Source of the DNA: Bog-532 sp963805255
GTDB lineage: Bacteria > Actinomycetota > Actinomycetes > Streptosporangiales > Streptosporangiaceae
Direction: 5' to 3'
Assembly (NCBI GenBank): GCA_963805255.1
Contig: CAWDTK010000019.1
Coordinates: 372,001 to 436,000 of the forward strand
DNA length: 64,000 nt
Below are positions 1 to 9,000 of this stretch, piece by piece. The notes under the pieces are model-generated. The model was not told the origin of the DNA and made no database searches. It saw only the letters and a list, made by a program, of their open reading frames with translations. The position numbers were made by a program, and so were the translations under genes. Every line of letters begins with the position of its first letter. The stretch's first letter is position 1.

Positions 1-378
1 GCGATCGGGCCGGTGCACCGCGTTCCGGGTTATGAGAACTTCGCCACGTTTGAGCCGGTCTTCGCGTACGAGGCGATGTGGTGCGCGGCCGCGGGCGGCA
101 TCGTGCTGTGGGCCGCGCGGCGGTTCGCGCTGCCCGGCGAACGCGCCTTCGCGCTGCAGCTGGCGCTGACCTCCGCCGGGCTGTGCGCCGCGGAATGCCT
201 GCTCATCGCGCCTGCCCCGCACCTTGCGGGCATGCGGGCCGACCAGTGGGCGGAGCTCGTCACGGTGGCGGGGGCGGTCACCGCCCTCTACTGGACCAGG
301 CACCGGCCGGGCCCGGACGTCATCGCTCCCGGGCCGGCCAGACCCCAGCCGGGACCAGCCGTAATCGGTGCCTCCTAG
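1..378 (+). CDS. lgt: Prolipoprotein diacylglyceryl transferase, C-terminal end (partial)
   Basis: The reading frame is open from the first base and ends at TAG 376-378, so only the last 125 codons are present. Lgt is the membrane enzyme that adds diacylglycerol to the lipobox cysteine of prolipoproteins. The fragment has an EPVFAYEAMW stretch, which fits the Lgt motif with a conserved tyrosine and glutamate ahead of a helix. A short loop and two further hydrophobic helices follow, with an HLAGMRADQW segment like the HILGLRLNVW of actinobacterial Lgt. Position directly before gltB is usual in actinobacteria. The residues are rather divergent for Lgt, so the name rests on weak similarity plus context. 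The tail is proline-rich. Confidence 0.6.
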   Translation, partial: AIGPVHRVPGYENFATFEPVFAYEAMWCAAAGGIVLWAARRFALPGERAFALQLALTSAGLCAAECLLIAPAPHLAGMRADQWAELVTVAGAVTALYWTRHRPGPDVIAPGPARPQPGPAVIGAS

Positions 379-381
379 ATC

Positions 382-411
382 TTGGGTCTGATTCGTCCGG
401 TGATGTAATGT
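382..411 (+). promoter_or_regulatory. Candidate gltB promoter
   Basis: TTGGGT (382-387), an 18-base gap and TAATGT (406-411) lie in the spacer between lgt and gltB. This resembles a housekeeping promoter with a poor -35 box. It would give a leader of about 100 bases. The evidence is pattern only. Confidence 0.3.
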
Positions 412-522
412 GGGCGTAACTTTCGCGTAGCCAGCGAGCCGCCCCGGGCGGCCTTCGCGGCAGGGCCGGTGCCGTCCCGACCGCATCAGCAGAACGCAGA
501 CGAGACGACGACAGGAGTTTTG

Positions 523-3500
523 ATGGCGCCTGCCGACAGAGCACAGGTACGGGACCACGACCGCGGTGGGCCCGAGGGACTGTATGACCGCCGTTTCGAG
601 CACGACGCCTGTGGCGTCGGCTTCATCGCCGATCTGACCGGTTCGCCCGGGCACGACGTGGTGTCCAAGGCGCTCACGGCCCTCTGCAACCTCAAGCACC
701 GCGGCGCCGAGGGCGGCGACCCCGGGACGGGGGACGGTGCGGGCATCCTCACCCAGATCCCGGACGCTTTCTTCCGCGAGGTCTGCGACTTCGACCTGCC
801 GCCGGCCGGCGCCTACGCGGCCGGCCTGGTGTTCCTCCCGGCCACGTCGGCTGATCACGGCGCGGAGCCGGATTCCGGGCGCGACGAGGCCGCCCTGGCC
901 AAACGGGAAGAGGCGAAGGCGGCCATCGGCCGGGTCGCGAAAGCGGAGAACCTGATCGTCCTCGGCTGGCGTGACGTCCCGCACAACCCGGAGGTCTGCG
1001 GCCGTGGCGCGCGCGCCGTACTGCCCCACCTCGCGCAGCTCTTCGTGGCCGGCGCGGGCAGGCAGCGCGGGATCGAGCTGGAGCGGATGGCGTTCTGCCT
1101 GCGCAAGCGGGCCCGGCGGGAAACCGGCGTGTACTTCGCGAGCCTGTCGCCACGGACCATCGTGTACAAGGGGATGCTGTCGCCGCCCGAGGTCCAGCCG
1201 TTCTTCCCGGACCTTTCCGACGAGCGGTACCGTTCCGCGCTGGCCCTCGTGCACTCGCGGTTTTCCACCAACACGTTCCCGTCCTGGCAGCTCGCGCACC
1301 CGTACCGGTACATCGCGCACAACGGCGAGATCAACACGGTCCGGGGCAACCGGAACTGGATGCGGGCCCGCGAGGCGATGCTGGCCAGCAGCCTGATCCC
1401 CGACTCCGCCGACGGGCGGGGCATCGACCGGATCTTCCCGGTCCTGGACCCCGACGGCAGCGACTCCGCCAGCTTCGACGAATGCCTCGAGCTGCTGCAC
1501 CTGGGCGGCCGGTCGCTGCCGCACGCGATGCTCATGATGATCCCCGAGCCGTGGGAGAACCACGAGGAGATGGACCCGGCGCGCCGGGCCTTCTACGAGT
1601 TCCACGCGGCCATGATGGAGCCGTGGGACGGCCCCGCCCTGATCGCGTTCACCGACGGGACCGTGATCGGCGCGGTGCTGGACCGCAACGGGCTGCGCCC
1701 CGGCCGGTACTGGATCACCCGCGACGGCCTGGTCATCCTGGCCAGTGAGGTCGGCGTCCTGGACATCGACCCCGCCACCGTCGTACGCAAGGGCCGGCTC
1801 CAGCCCGGCCGGATCTTCCTCGCCGACACCGGCACCGGCCGGATCGTGGAAGACGAGGAGGTCAAGGCGGCGCTGGCCGAGGAGCACCCGTACGAGGAAC
1901 TGCTGCACGCCGGCCAGGTGCACCTGAACGACCTGCCGCCCCGGGAGCGGCCGCTGCCCGCCGCGGACGAGCTGGTCACCCGGCAGCGGATGTTCGGCTA
2001 CACCGAAGAGGAACTGCGCATCATCCTCGGCCCGATGGCCCGCACCGGGGCGGAGCCGATCGGGTCGATGGGCACCGACACCCCGGTCGCGGTGCTGTCC
2101 GACCGGCCGCGGCTCGTCTTCGACTACTTCGCCCAGATGTTCGCGCAGGTGACCAACCCGCCGCTGGACGCCATCCGGGAAGAGCTGATCACCTCGCTGG
2201 CCGGCACGACCGGCCCGGAACGCAACCTGTTCGAGCCGTCCCCGGCCTCCTGCCGCCAGGTGGTGCTGCCGTACCCGGTGATCAGCGACAGCGACCTGGC
2301 CAAGATCGTGCACATCAACTCCGACGGCGACCTGCCCGGCTTCGCGGCGCACGTGGTCGACGGGCGGTACGACGCGGCCGGCGGGGGAGAGGCCCTGCGC
2401 CAGCGCCTGACCGAAATCTGCTGGGAGGTGTCGGAGGCGATCAACGAGGGCGCGCGGATCATCGTGCTGTCCGACCGCGGCGTCGACGACCCGACGATGA
2501 GTGGCGAGGGGCGAAGCCGGGCCGCTATGGCGGGTGGCGAGTGGCGAAGCCCCGGGATCGCGCAGCCGCGGGAGGCCGCCAGGCCTTCCCGGCCGCGCGA
2601 CGATACGGCGGGCACCACTAACGGGGCGCGAAGCGCAGCGGGGGGTTCCGGGGGGCCGCCCCCCCGGGCCAGCACCGCCCCGATCCCGTCACTGCTGCTC
2701 ACCGGCGCGGTGCACCACCACCTGATCCGGGAGAAGGCCCGCACCAAGGTGGGCCTGGTGGTGGAAGCCGGTGACGCCCGCGAGAGCCATCACGTGGCCC
2801 TGCTGATCGGGTACGGCGCCTCCGCGGTCGCCCCGTACCTGGCCGTCGAGACGGTCCGCGACATGGCCCGCTGCGGCGTGCTGGAGGGCATCACCGAGGA
2901 CAAGGCCGCCGCCAGCCTGATCAAGGCATTCGGCAAGGGCCTGCTGAAGATCATGTCCAAGATGGGCGTGTCCACCGTCGCCTCCTACAGCGGCGCGCAG
3001 ATCTTCGAGGCGGTCGGTCTCGGCGACGAGATCATCAGCACCTGTTTCCAGGGGACGACCTCCCGGCTCGGCGGCGTGGGCTTCGACGTGCTGGCTGCGG
3101 AGACGGAACGGCGGGTGGCCAGCGCCTGCCCGCCCGGCGGCGTGCAGCCCGCGCACCGGCGGCTGGAAATCGGCGGGGAATACCAGTGGCGCCGGGAGGG
3201 CGAGGCGCACCTGTTCAACCCGCAGACGGTCTTCAAGCTGCAGCACGCCACGCGCAGCCGCCGGTACGAGATCTTCAAGGAGTACACGTCCCTGGTCGAT
3301 GACCAGGCGGCGCAGCTGATGACGCTGCGCGGGCTGATGCGCATCAAGGGCGTGGACGCGCCCGGCGCGCGCCCGCCCATCCCCATTGAGGAGGTCGAAC
3401 CGGTCTCCAGCATCGTCCGGCGGTTCTCCACCGGCGCCATGTCGTACGGGTCGATCTCCGCCGAGGCGCACGAGACGCTCGCCATCGCGATGAACCGCAT

Positions 3501-5331
3501 CGGCGGCCGGTCCAACACCGGCGAGGGCGGCGAGGACGCGGAGCGCTTCACCCGCGACGCGAACGGCGACCTGCGCCGCTCCGCGGTCAAGCAGGTGGCC
3601 AGCGGACGGTTCGGCGTCACCAGTCACTACCTGGCCAATGCCGACGACCTGCAGATCAAGATAGCGCAGGGCGCGAAGCCCGGCGAGGGCGGCCAGCTGC
3701 CCGGGCACAAGGTGTACCCGTGGATCGCCCGGACCAGGCACTCCACGCCCGGCGTGGGACTGATCTCCCCGCCGCCGCACCACGACATCTACTCCATCGA
3801 GGACCTGGCCCAGCTCATCCACGACCTCAAGAACGCCAACCCGGCCGCGCGGGTGCACGTCAAGCTGGTCTCCGAGGTCGGGGTGGGCACGGTCGCGGCG
3901 GGCGTGTCCAAGGCGCACGCCGACGTGGTGCTCATCTCCGGCCACGACGGCGGCACCGGGGCGGCCCCGCTGTCCAGCCTCAAGCACGCCGGGACGCCGT
4001 GGGAGCTGGGGCTGGCCGAGACCCAGCAGACGCTGCTGCGCAACAAGCTCCGCGACCGGATCGTGGTCCAGGCCGACGGGCAGCTCAAGACCGGCCGCGA
4101 CGTGGTCGTCGCCGCGCTGCTCGGCGCGGAGGAGTTCGGCTTCGCCAGCGCTCCGCTGGTCGTGTCGGGCTGCATCATGATGCGCGTCTGTCACCTGGAC
4201 ACCTGCCCGGTCGGGATCGCCACGCAGAACCCGGAACTGCGCAAGCGGTTCAACGGCAAGCCGGAGTTCGTGGTCAGCTTCTTCGAGTTCATCGCGGAAG
4301 AGGTGCGCGAGTACCTGGCGCAGATGGGCTTCCGCACCCTGGCCGAGGCGGTCGGCCAGGCGAGCGTGCTCGAGGCTGCGCCCGCCGTCGAGCACTGGAA
4401 GGCGCGCGGGCTCGACCTGGCGCCGGTGCTGTACATGCCGGAGCTGCCCGCGCGCGCCGCGCGCCGCAACACCACCACCCAGGACCACGGGATCGAGCGC
4501 GCGCTCGACAACACGCTGATCCAGCTGGCCGAGGGCGCCCTGCAGGACGGCACGCCGCTGCGCCTCGAGCTGCCCGTGCGGAACGTCAACCGGACCGTCG
4601 GCACCATGCTCGGCTACGAGGTGACCAAGCGGTGGGGCGCCGACGGCCTGCCGGACAACACGATCGACATCTCGTTCCGCGGCTCGGCCGGGCAGTCGTT
4701 CGGCGCGTTCCTGCCCCGCGGCATCACGCTGCGGCTCTCCGGGGACGCCAACGACTACCTGGGCAAGGGCCTGTCCGGCGGCCGGGTCATCGTGGCCCCC
4801 GATCCCGAGGCCAACTTCGCGGCCGACGAGCAGATCATCGCCGGGAACGTGATCGGCTACGGCGCCACCGCGGGGGAGATCTTCCTGCGCGGCATCGTGG
4901 GCGAGCGGTTCTGTGTGCGCAACTCCGGCGCGCTGGCCGTGGCCGAGGGCGTCGGCGACCACGGCTGCGAGTACATGACCGGCGGCCGGGTGGTCGTCCT
5001 TGGTCCCATCGGCCGGAATTTCGCGGCCGGTATGTCCGGGGGCCTCGCGTACGTGCTCGACCTGCCCGCGCACCGGGTGAACGCCGAGATGGTCGACCTG
5101 GACCCGATGGACGGTGACGACGCCGCCTTCCTCCGCGACGTGGTGGAGAGCTACGCCGCCGAAACCGGGTCGCCGGTCGCGGTCCGCCTGCTGGAGGACT
5201 GGGACGCCGCGCTGGCCCGGTTCGGCAAGATCATGCCGAAGGACTACAAGCGGGTGCTGAGCGCGACCCAGATGGCCGAGCGCGAGGGCCGCGACGTCAA
5301 CGAGGCCGTCATGGCCGCGTCGCACGGCTGA
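523..5331 (+). CDS. gltB: Glutamate synthase (NADPH) large subunit
   Basis: Makes glutamate from glutamine and 2-oxoglutarate together with GltD. I chose ATG 523 because AGGAG sits at 513-517; an in-frame GTG at 469 has no such site. The class II amidotransferase nucleophile is Cys30 in HDACGVGF, so about 29 residues are a removable propeptide. The central and FMN-binding synthase domains follow, with 3Fe-4S ligands Cys1217, Cys1223 and Cys1228 in CIMMRVCHLDTCPVG. A glycine-rich beta-helix GXGXG domain ends the protein. At 1602 residues it is longer than the usual 1500-1530. About 62 extra low-complexity residues (bases 2494-2679) interrupt the normally compact stretch between LSDRGVD and APIPSLLLTGAVHHH. 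The frame stays open, so the enzyme is probably functional. gltD follows after 249 bases. Confidence 0.97.
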   Translation: MAPADRAQVRDHDRGGPEGLYDRRFEHDACGVGFIADLTGSPGHDVVSKALTALCNLKHRGAEGGDPGTGDGAGILTQIPDAFFREVCDFDLPPAGAYAAGLVFLPATSADHGAEPDSGRDEAALAKREEAKAAIGRVAKAENLIVLGWRDVPHNPEVCGRGARAVLPHLAQLFVAGAGRQRGIELERMAFCLRKRARRETGVYFASLSPRTIVYKGMLSPPEVQPFFPDLSDERYRSALALVHSRFSTNTFPSWQLAHPYRYIAHNGEINTVRGNRNWMRAREAMLASSLIPDSADGRGIDRIFPVLDPDGSDSASFDECLELLHLGGRSLPHAMLMMIPEPWENHEEMDPARRAFYEFHAAMMEPWDGPALIAFTDGTVIGAVLDRNGLRPGRYWITRDGLVILASEVGVLDIDPATVVRKGRLQPGRIFLADTGTGRIVEDEEVKAALAEEHPYEELLHAGQVHLNDLPPRERPLPAADELVTRQRMFGYTEEELRIILGPMARTGAEPIGSMGTDTPVAVLSDRPRLVFDYFAQMFAQVTNPPLDAIREELITSLAGTTGPERNLFEPSPASCRQVVLPYPVISDSDLAKIVHINSDGDLPGFAAHVVDGRYDAAGGGEALRQRLTEICWEVSEAINEGARIIVLSDRGVDDPTMSGEGRSRAAMAGGEWRSPGIAQPREAARPSRPRDDTAGTTNGARSAAGGSGGPPPRASTAPIPSLLLTGAVHHHLIREKARTKVGLVVEAGDARESHHVALLIGYGASAVAPYLAVETVRDMARCGVLEGITEDKAAASLIKAFGKGLLKIMSKMGVSTVASYSGAQIFEAVGLGDEIISTCFQGTTSRLGGVGFDVLAAETERRVASACPPGGVQPAHRRLEIGGEYQWRREGEAHLFNPQTVFKLQHATRSRRYEIFKEYTSLVDDQAAQLMTLRGLMRIKGVDAPGARPPIPIEEVEPVSSIVRRFSTGAMSYGSISAEAHETLAIAMNRIGGRSNTGEGGEDAERFTRDANGDLRRSAVKQVASGRFGVTSHYLANADDLQIKIAQGAKPGEGGQLPGHKVYPWIARTRHSTPGVGLISPPPHHDIYSIEDLAQLIHDLKNANPAARVHVKLVSEVGVGTVAAGVSKAHADVVLISGHDGGTGAAPLSSLKHAGTPWELGLAETQQTLLRNKLRDRIVVQADGQLKTGRDVVVAALLGAEEFGFASAPLVVSGCIMMRVCHLDTCPVGIATQNPELRKRFNGKPEFVVSFFEFIAEEVREYLAQMGFRTLAEAVGQASVLEAAPAVEHWKARGLDLAPVLYMPELPARAARRNTTTQDHGIERALDNTLIQLAEGALQDGTPLRLELPVRNVNRTVGTMLGYEVTKRWGADGLPDNTIDISFRGSAGQSFGAFLPRGITLRLSGDANDYLGKGLSGGRVIVAPDPEANFAADEQIIAGNVIGYGATAGEIFLRGIVGERFCVRNSGALAVAEGVGDHGCEYMTGGRVVVLGPIGRNFAAGMSGGLAYVLDLPAHRVNAEMVDLDPMDGDDAAFLRDVVESYAAETGSPVAVRLLEDWDAALARFGKIMPKDYKRVLSATQMAEREGRDVNEAVMAASHG
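2494..2679 (+). repeat. In-frame GC-rich insertion inside gltB
   Basis: This 186-base segment codes for about 62 residues rich in Gly, Ser, Arg and Pro where other GltB proteins have only a few. It has repeated words of the type GGCGAAGCC (near 2510 and 2545) and GCGAAGCGCAGCGGGG. It ends in a strong G-run/C-run hairpin at about 2646-2670. This looks like a mobile or expanding intergenic repeat that entered the gene without changing the frame. The limits are estimated from where family similarity stops and resumes. Confidence 0.6.
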
Positions 5332-5437
5332 GGTTTCCCCAGCTTGGGTGGCGGCCTCCGAGTGGACTGCCGCCCAGGTGGCGGGACCCGTCAACGGCGC
5401 CGGGTCCCCCACGCACCACGAGTAAGACCTACCCCAG

Positions 5438-5563
5438 TACGGCCAGCACAGTACGGCCAGCACAGCACGGCCAGCACAGCACGGCCAGCACAGCACGGCC
5501 AGCCCAGTTCGGCCAGCCCAGTTCGACCAGCCCAGTTCGACCAGCCCAGTTCGACCAGCACAG
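5438..5563 (+). repeat. Nine tandem 14-bp repeats in the gltB-gltD spacer
   Basis: Nine exact-length 14-base units run without spacers. The first are TACGGCCAGCACAG-like and the last TTCGACCAGCCCAG-like, so the array changes gradually along its length. It ends just before the gltD ribosome binding site (GAAGGA at 5564-5569). Fourteen is not a multiple of three and the array lies between genes, so it is not coding. It could set the relative expression of gltD or be a slippage product. Confidence 0.95.
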
Positions 5564-5580
5564 AGAAGGACGACCGCCCG

Positions 5581-7074
5581 ATGGCCGATCCCAAGGGATT
5601 CATGACCACCCCGCGTGAGACGCCCGCCCGCCGGCCGGTGGACGTGCGCATCCGGGACTGGCGTGAGGTGTACACCGATTTCCCCGCCGGGCGCCTGGAG
5701 CGGCAGGCCGGGCGCTGCATGGACTGCGGCATCCCGTTCTGCCATACCGGCTGCCCGCTCGGGAACCTCATCCCGGAGTGGAACAACCTGGTCTGGCGGC
5801 ACGACTGGTACGAGGCGTCCGAACGGCTGCACGCGACCAACAACTTCCCCGAGTTCACCGGGCGGCTCTGCCCGGCCCCGTGTGAGTCCGCGTGCGTGCT
5901 CGCGATCAACTCCGACCCGGTGACCATCAAGCAGATCGAGGTGGAGATCATCGACCGCGCGTGGGCCGAGGGCTGGGTACAGCCCCTCCCCGCGCCGGTC
6001 CGGACCGGCAAGAAGGTCGCCGTGATCGGCTCCGGGCCGTCCGGCCTGGCCGCTGCGCAGCAGCTGACCCGCGCCGGCCACGACGTCACCGTGTTCGAGC
6101 GCGCCGACGCCCCCGGCGGCCTGCTCCGCTACGGCATCCCCGAGTTCAAGATGGAAAAGCGCCACCTGGACCGCAGGCTGGCGCAGATGCGCGCCGAGGG
6201 CACCGAGTTCCGGTGCAACGTGACCGCCGGCACCGACATCACCGCCGGCGATCTGCGGGCCGAATACGACGCGATCATGCTCGCCGGCGGCGCGACCGTG
6301 CCCCGCGGCCTGCCGGTGCCCGGCGCCGGCCTCGACGGTATCTACCAGGCCATGGACTACCTGCCGCTGTCCAACCGGGTCGTGGCCGCGGCCGGCGCGC
6401 CCGGCGAGTCCGGCGGGCCCGCCGCGCGGGGCCCGGTCGCCGAGCCCGCGATCAGCGCGCGCGGGAAGCACGTGGTGATCATCGGCGGCGGCGACACCGG
6501 CGCGGACTGCCTCGGCACGGCCCACCGCCAGGGGGCGGCGTCGGTGACCCAGCTGGAGATCATGGCCCGGCCGCCGGAGCTGCGTTCGGGCCACCAGCCA
6601 TGGCCCACCTACCCGATGATCTTCCGCACGTCCGGCGCCCACGAAGAGGGCGGCGAGCGCGTGTACGCCGTCTCGACCCAGGAGTTCGTGGGTGACGAGG
6701 CCGGGCACGTGCGCGCCCTGCGGCTGGTCGAGGTGGAATTCACCGGTGGCCGTTTCGAGCCGGCCGCGGGCACCGAGCGGGATCTGCCCGCTGATCTGGT
6801 GCTGCTCGCGATGGGATTCACGGGTGCCGAACGGTCCCGGCTGGTGTCCGACCTCGGTGTCGAGTTCGACGCCCGGGGGAACGTGGCGCGTGACGGCGCG
6901 TACGCTACCTCGGTGCCGGGCGTGTTCGTGGCCGGGGACATGGGCCGCGGCCAGTCGCTGATCGTGTGGGCCATCGCGGAGGGCCGCAGCGCCGCCGCCG
7001 GCCTGGACCGGTACCTGAGCGGCGACACGGTGCTCCCAGTGGCGATCCCCCCCACGGCCCGCCCCATCGGCTGA
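5581..7074 (+). CDS. gltD: Glutamate synthase small subunit
   Basis: The 497-residue FAD subunit feeds electrons from NADPH to GltB. I chose ATG 5581 with GAAGGA at 5564-5569; the frame runs open upstream but only through the 14-bp repeat array. N-terminal cysteines Cys46, Cys49, Cys54 and Cys58 form the first 4Fe-4S motif, and LCPAPCESAC supplies the second. The FAD Rossmann motif VAVIGSGPSGLAAA and the NADPH motif VVIIGGGDTGADC follow. The C-terminal GDMGRGQSLIVWAI is the usual FAD-contact motif. An extra proline/glycine/alanine loop of about 20 residues precedes the NADPH motif. It is cotranscribed or closely coupled with gltB. Confidence 0.96.
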   Translation: MADPKGFMTTPRETPARRPVDVRIRDWREVYTDFPAGRLERQAGRCMDCGIPFCHTGCPLGNLIPEWNNLVWRHDWYEASERLHATNNFPEFTGRLCPAPCESACVLAINSDPVTIKQIEVEIIDRAWAEGWVQPLPAPVRTGKKVAVIGSGPSGLAAAQQLTRAGHDVTVFERADAPGGLLRYGIPEFKMEKRHLDRRLAQMRAEGTEFRCNVTAGTDITAGDLRAEYDAIMLAGGATVPRGLPVPGAGLDGIYQAMDYLPLSNRVVAAAGAPGESGGPAARGPVAEPAISARGKHVVIIGGGDTGADCLGTAHRQGAASVTQLEIMARPPELRSGHQPWPTYPMIFRTSGAHEEGGERVYAVSTQEFVGDEAGHVRALRLVEVEFTGGRFEPAAGTERDLPADLVLLAMGFTGAERSRLVSDLGVEFDARGNVARDGAYATSVPGVFVAGDMGRGQSLIVWAIAEGRSAAAGLDRYLSGDTVLPVAIPPTARPIG

Positions 7075-7103
7075 AGCCCAGCACCGCCCCGCGCCGCCGT
7101 CTG

Positions 7104-7198
7104 CGGTAAAGTTTTACCGGGCCGTGACTGGCGCTGAGGTGGAGAACCACCGGGGAGCGGCCCGCCGCGAGCCGGCCAGCCGCGCGCCTGGGCGAACG
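7104..7198 (+). promoter_or_regulatory. ZTP/ZMP (pfl) riboswitch upstream of glyA
   Basis: The leader contains the conserved core of the pfl motif in the right order. GGGCC-GTGACTGGCG occurs at about 7119-7133, a short hairpin GGTGGagaaCCACC at 7138-7151, CGGGGAGCGGCCC at 7151-7163 and the distal CGCGCGCCTGGGC pseudoknot element at 7181-7193. GGGCC 7119-7123 can pair with GGCCC 7159-7163. The class senses ZTP/ZMP, which signals 10-formyl-THF shortage, and commonly controls glyA; that is established for the family. A near palindrome CGGTAAA-GT-TTTACCG (7104-7119) at the 5' edge contains a TAAAGT that could be the -10 box or extend the first stem. Confidence 0.85.
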
Positions 7199-7228
7199 TC
7201 CTGTCCTCATGCCCGGGAAGAAGGAGCC

Positions 7229-8713
7229 ATGGCCGAGACCGATACCACCCTCACCCAGGCCCGTTCGGCGGCTGACAATGCCTGCGGCGCGGACGCGGCA
7301 TCCGCCGTCTCGGCCGGCTACGGCGCGATGCTCGAGGTGATCGCGGCGTCCGAACCCGCCGTGGCCCGCGCCATCGCCGACGAGCTGACCAGCCAGCGCC
7401 GCCAGCTCAAGCTCATCGCGTCGGAGAACTACGCCTCGCCCGCCGTCTTGATGGCCATGGGCACATGGCTGTCGGACAAGTACGCCGAGGGGACGGTCGG
7501 CCACCGCTTCTACGCCGGCTGCGAGGTCGTGGACCAGGTCGAGGCGCTGGCCGCCGGCCACGCCACCGCGCTGTTCGGCGCGGACCACGCCTACGTCCAG
7601 CCGCACTCCGGCATCGACGCCAACCTCGTCGCGTACTGGGCGATCCTCGCCCGCCGGGTCGAGCGCCCCTTCCTGGACCGCCACGGCGCGAAGAACGTCG
7701 ACGGCCTGGAGCCGGCCGCATGGCAGCAACTGCGGGGCGAGTTCGGCGCGCAGCGGATGATGGGCATGGCGCTGGACGCGGGCGGTCACCTGACCCACGG
7801 GTTCCGCGCCAACATCTCCGGCAAGATGTTCGACCAGGCGAACTACGGCACCGACCCGGGCACCGGGCTGCTCGACTACGACGCCATCGCCGCCCGGGCC
7901 CGCGAGTTCAGGCCGCTCATCCTGGTCGCCGGGTATTCGGCCTACCCGCGCAACCCGAATTTCCGGCTGCTCCGCGAGATCGCCGACGAGGCGGGCGCGA
8001 CCTTCATGGTTGACATGGCGCACTTCGCCGGGCTGGTCGCCGGGGGCGTGCTGACCGGGGACCTCAACCCGGTGCCGCACGCCGAGATCGTCACCAGCAC
8101 GACGCACAAGTCCCTGCGCGGTCCCCGTGGCGGTCTCGTGCTGTGCACGCCGGACTACGCGCCCTATGTCGACCGGGGCTGCCCGCTGGTCCTCGGCGGC
8201 CCGCTCCCGCACGTGATCGCGGCCAAGGCCGTCGCCCTGGCCGAGGCGCGCCAGCCCGGCTTCGCCGGCTACGCGGAGCGTATCGTCGCCAACGCCCGGG
8301 CCCTGGCCGACGGGCTGCTGCGGCGGGGCACCCGCCTGGTCACCGGCGGGACCGACAACCATCTGGTGCTGGCGGACGTCGCGGCCAGCTTCGGGCTGAC
8401 CGGCCGTCAGGCCGAGGCGGCGCTGCTTAAGGCCGGCGTCGTCACCAACCGCAATTCGGTCCCGCGCGACCCGAACGGCGCCTGGTACACCTCCGGCATC
8501 CGGCTCGGCACGCCCGCCCTGACCACGCTCGGCCTGGGAACCGTCGACCTCGACGAAGTCGCGGACATCATGACCACCGCGCTGAGGGCGACCACCCCGC
8601 AGGCCGGTTCCAGGGCCAAGCACATGATCGACGCGGGCGTCGCCGAGGCGTGCCGCGCCCGCTGCGCCGACCTCCTGGCCCGGTACCCGTTGTATCCCCA
8701 GATCCAGCTCTAG
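7229..8713 (+). CDS. glyA: Serine hydroxymethyltransferase
   Basis: PLP enzyme that converts serine and THF to glycine and 5,10-methylene-THF, the main one-carbon source. ATG 7229 follows AAGGAG (7221-7226). At 494 residues it is about 70 longer than classical GlyA. About 45 residues at the N-terminus precede the family start around ADELTSQRRQLKLIASENYAS, and the middle is also expanded; actinobacteria often carry this long form. Lys294 in TSTTHKSLRGPRGG is the PLP lysine. EGTVGHRFYAGCEVVDQVE and DMAHFAGLVAGG are other signatures. The ZTP riboswitch in its leader fits folate-status control. Confidence 0.95.
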   Translation: MAETDTTLTQARSAADNACGADAASAVSAGYGAMLEVIAASEPAVARAIADELTSQRRQLKLIASENYASPAVLMAMGTWLSDKYAEGTVGHRFYAGCEVVDQVEALAAGHATALFGADHAYVQPHSGIDANLVAYWAILARRVERPFLDRHGAKNVDGLEPAAWQQLRGEFGAQRMMGMALDAGGHLTHGFRANISGKMFDQANYGTDPGTGLLDYDAIAARAREFRPLILVAGYSAYPRNPNFRLLREIADEAGATFMVDMAHFAGLVAGGVLTGDLNPVPHAEIVTSTTHKSLRGPRGGLVLCTPDYAPYVDRGCPLVLGGPLPHVIAAKAVALAEARQPGFAGYAERIVANARALADGLLRRGTRLVTGGTDNHLVLADVAASFGLTGRQAEAALLKAGVVTNRNSVPRDPNGAWYTSGIRLGTPALTTLGLGTVDLDEVADIMTTALRATTPQAGSRAKHMIDAGVAEACRARCADLLARYPLYPQIQL

Positions 8714-8870
8714 GACCGGGACCGCACCCGCACCGCGGCTCAGAGCTTCGGCCCGGCAAACTCATCCAGCCGCGCCACCGCATTCCGCCGTGCCACCGGG
8801 CAGCATATTGCGGCGCGACAACCGCGAGCTGACCCCGGGCTGGTCCAGAGCCTGGCCGCACAGCCCGAGG

Positions 8871-8916
8871 ATGTCCGTGGATCTATTGGAGAAATGTCCG
8901 TGGATCTATTGGAGAA
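8871..8916 (+). repeat. Perfect 23-bp tandem duplication
   Basis: Two identical 23-base units (8871-8893 and 8894-8916) starting ATGTCCGTGGATC stand head to tail downstream of glyA. No coding frame of note crosses them. Confidence 0.95.
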
Positions 8917-9000
8917 AAAGTAGCGCGGGTATTCGTACCAGTGGTCTCCGTCAGCCAGCCTCCGCCGGACCCGGTTTGTCACGCGACAGTCAGCCGAGTG

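Noticed and set aside
5438..5563. Possible CRISPR array
   Set aside because: Units are contiguous 14-mers without spacers and no cas gene is present. The 26171, 35937 and 57491 arrays fail for the same reason.
5344..5580. Upstream extension of gltD through the repeats
   Set aside because: The added residues come from the 14-bp array, GltD homologs begin at the chosen ATG, and a ribosome site lies right before it.
2689..6708. Minus-strand open frame of 1339 codons opposite gltB and gltD
   Set aside because: It follows the high third-position GC of the plus-strand genes, is His/Gly/Arg-rich, and has no ribosome site or family motif.
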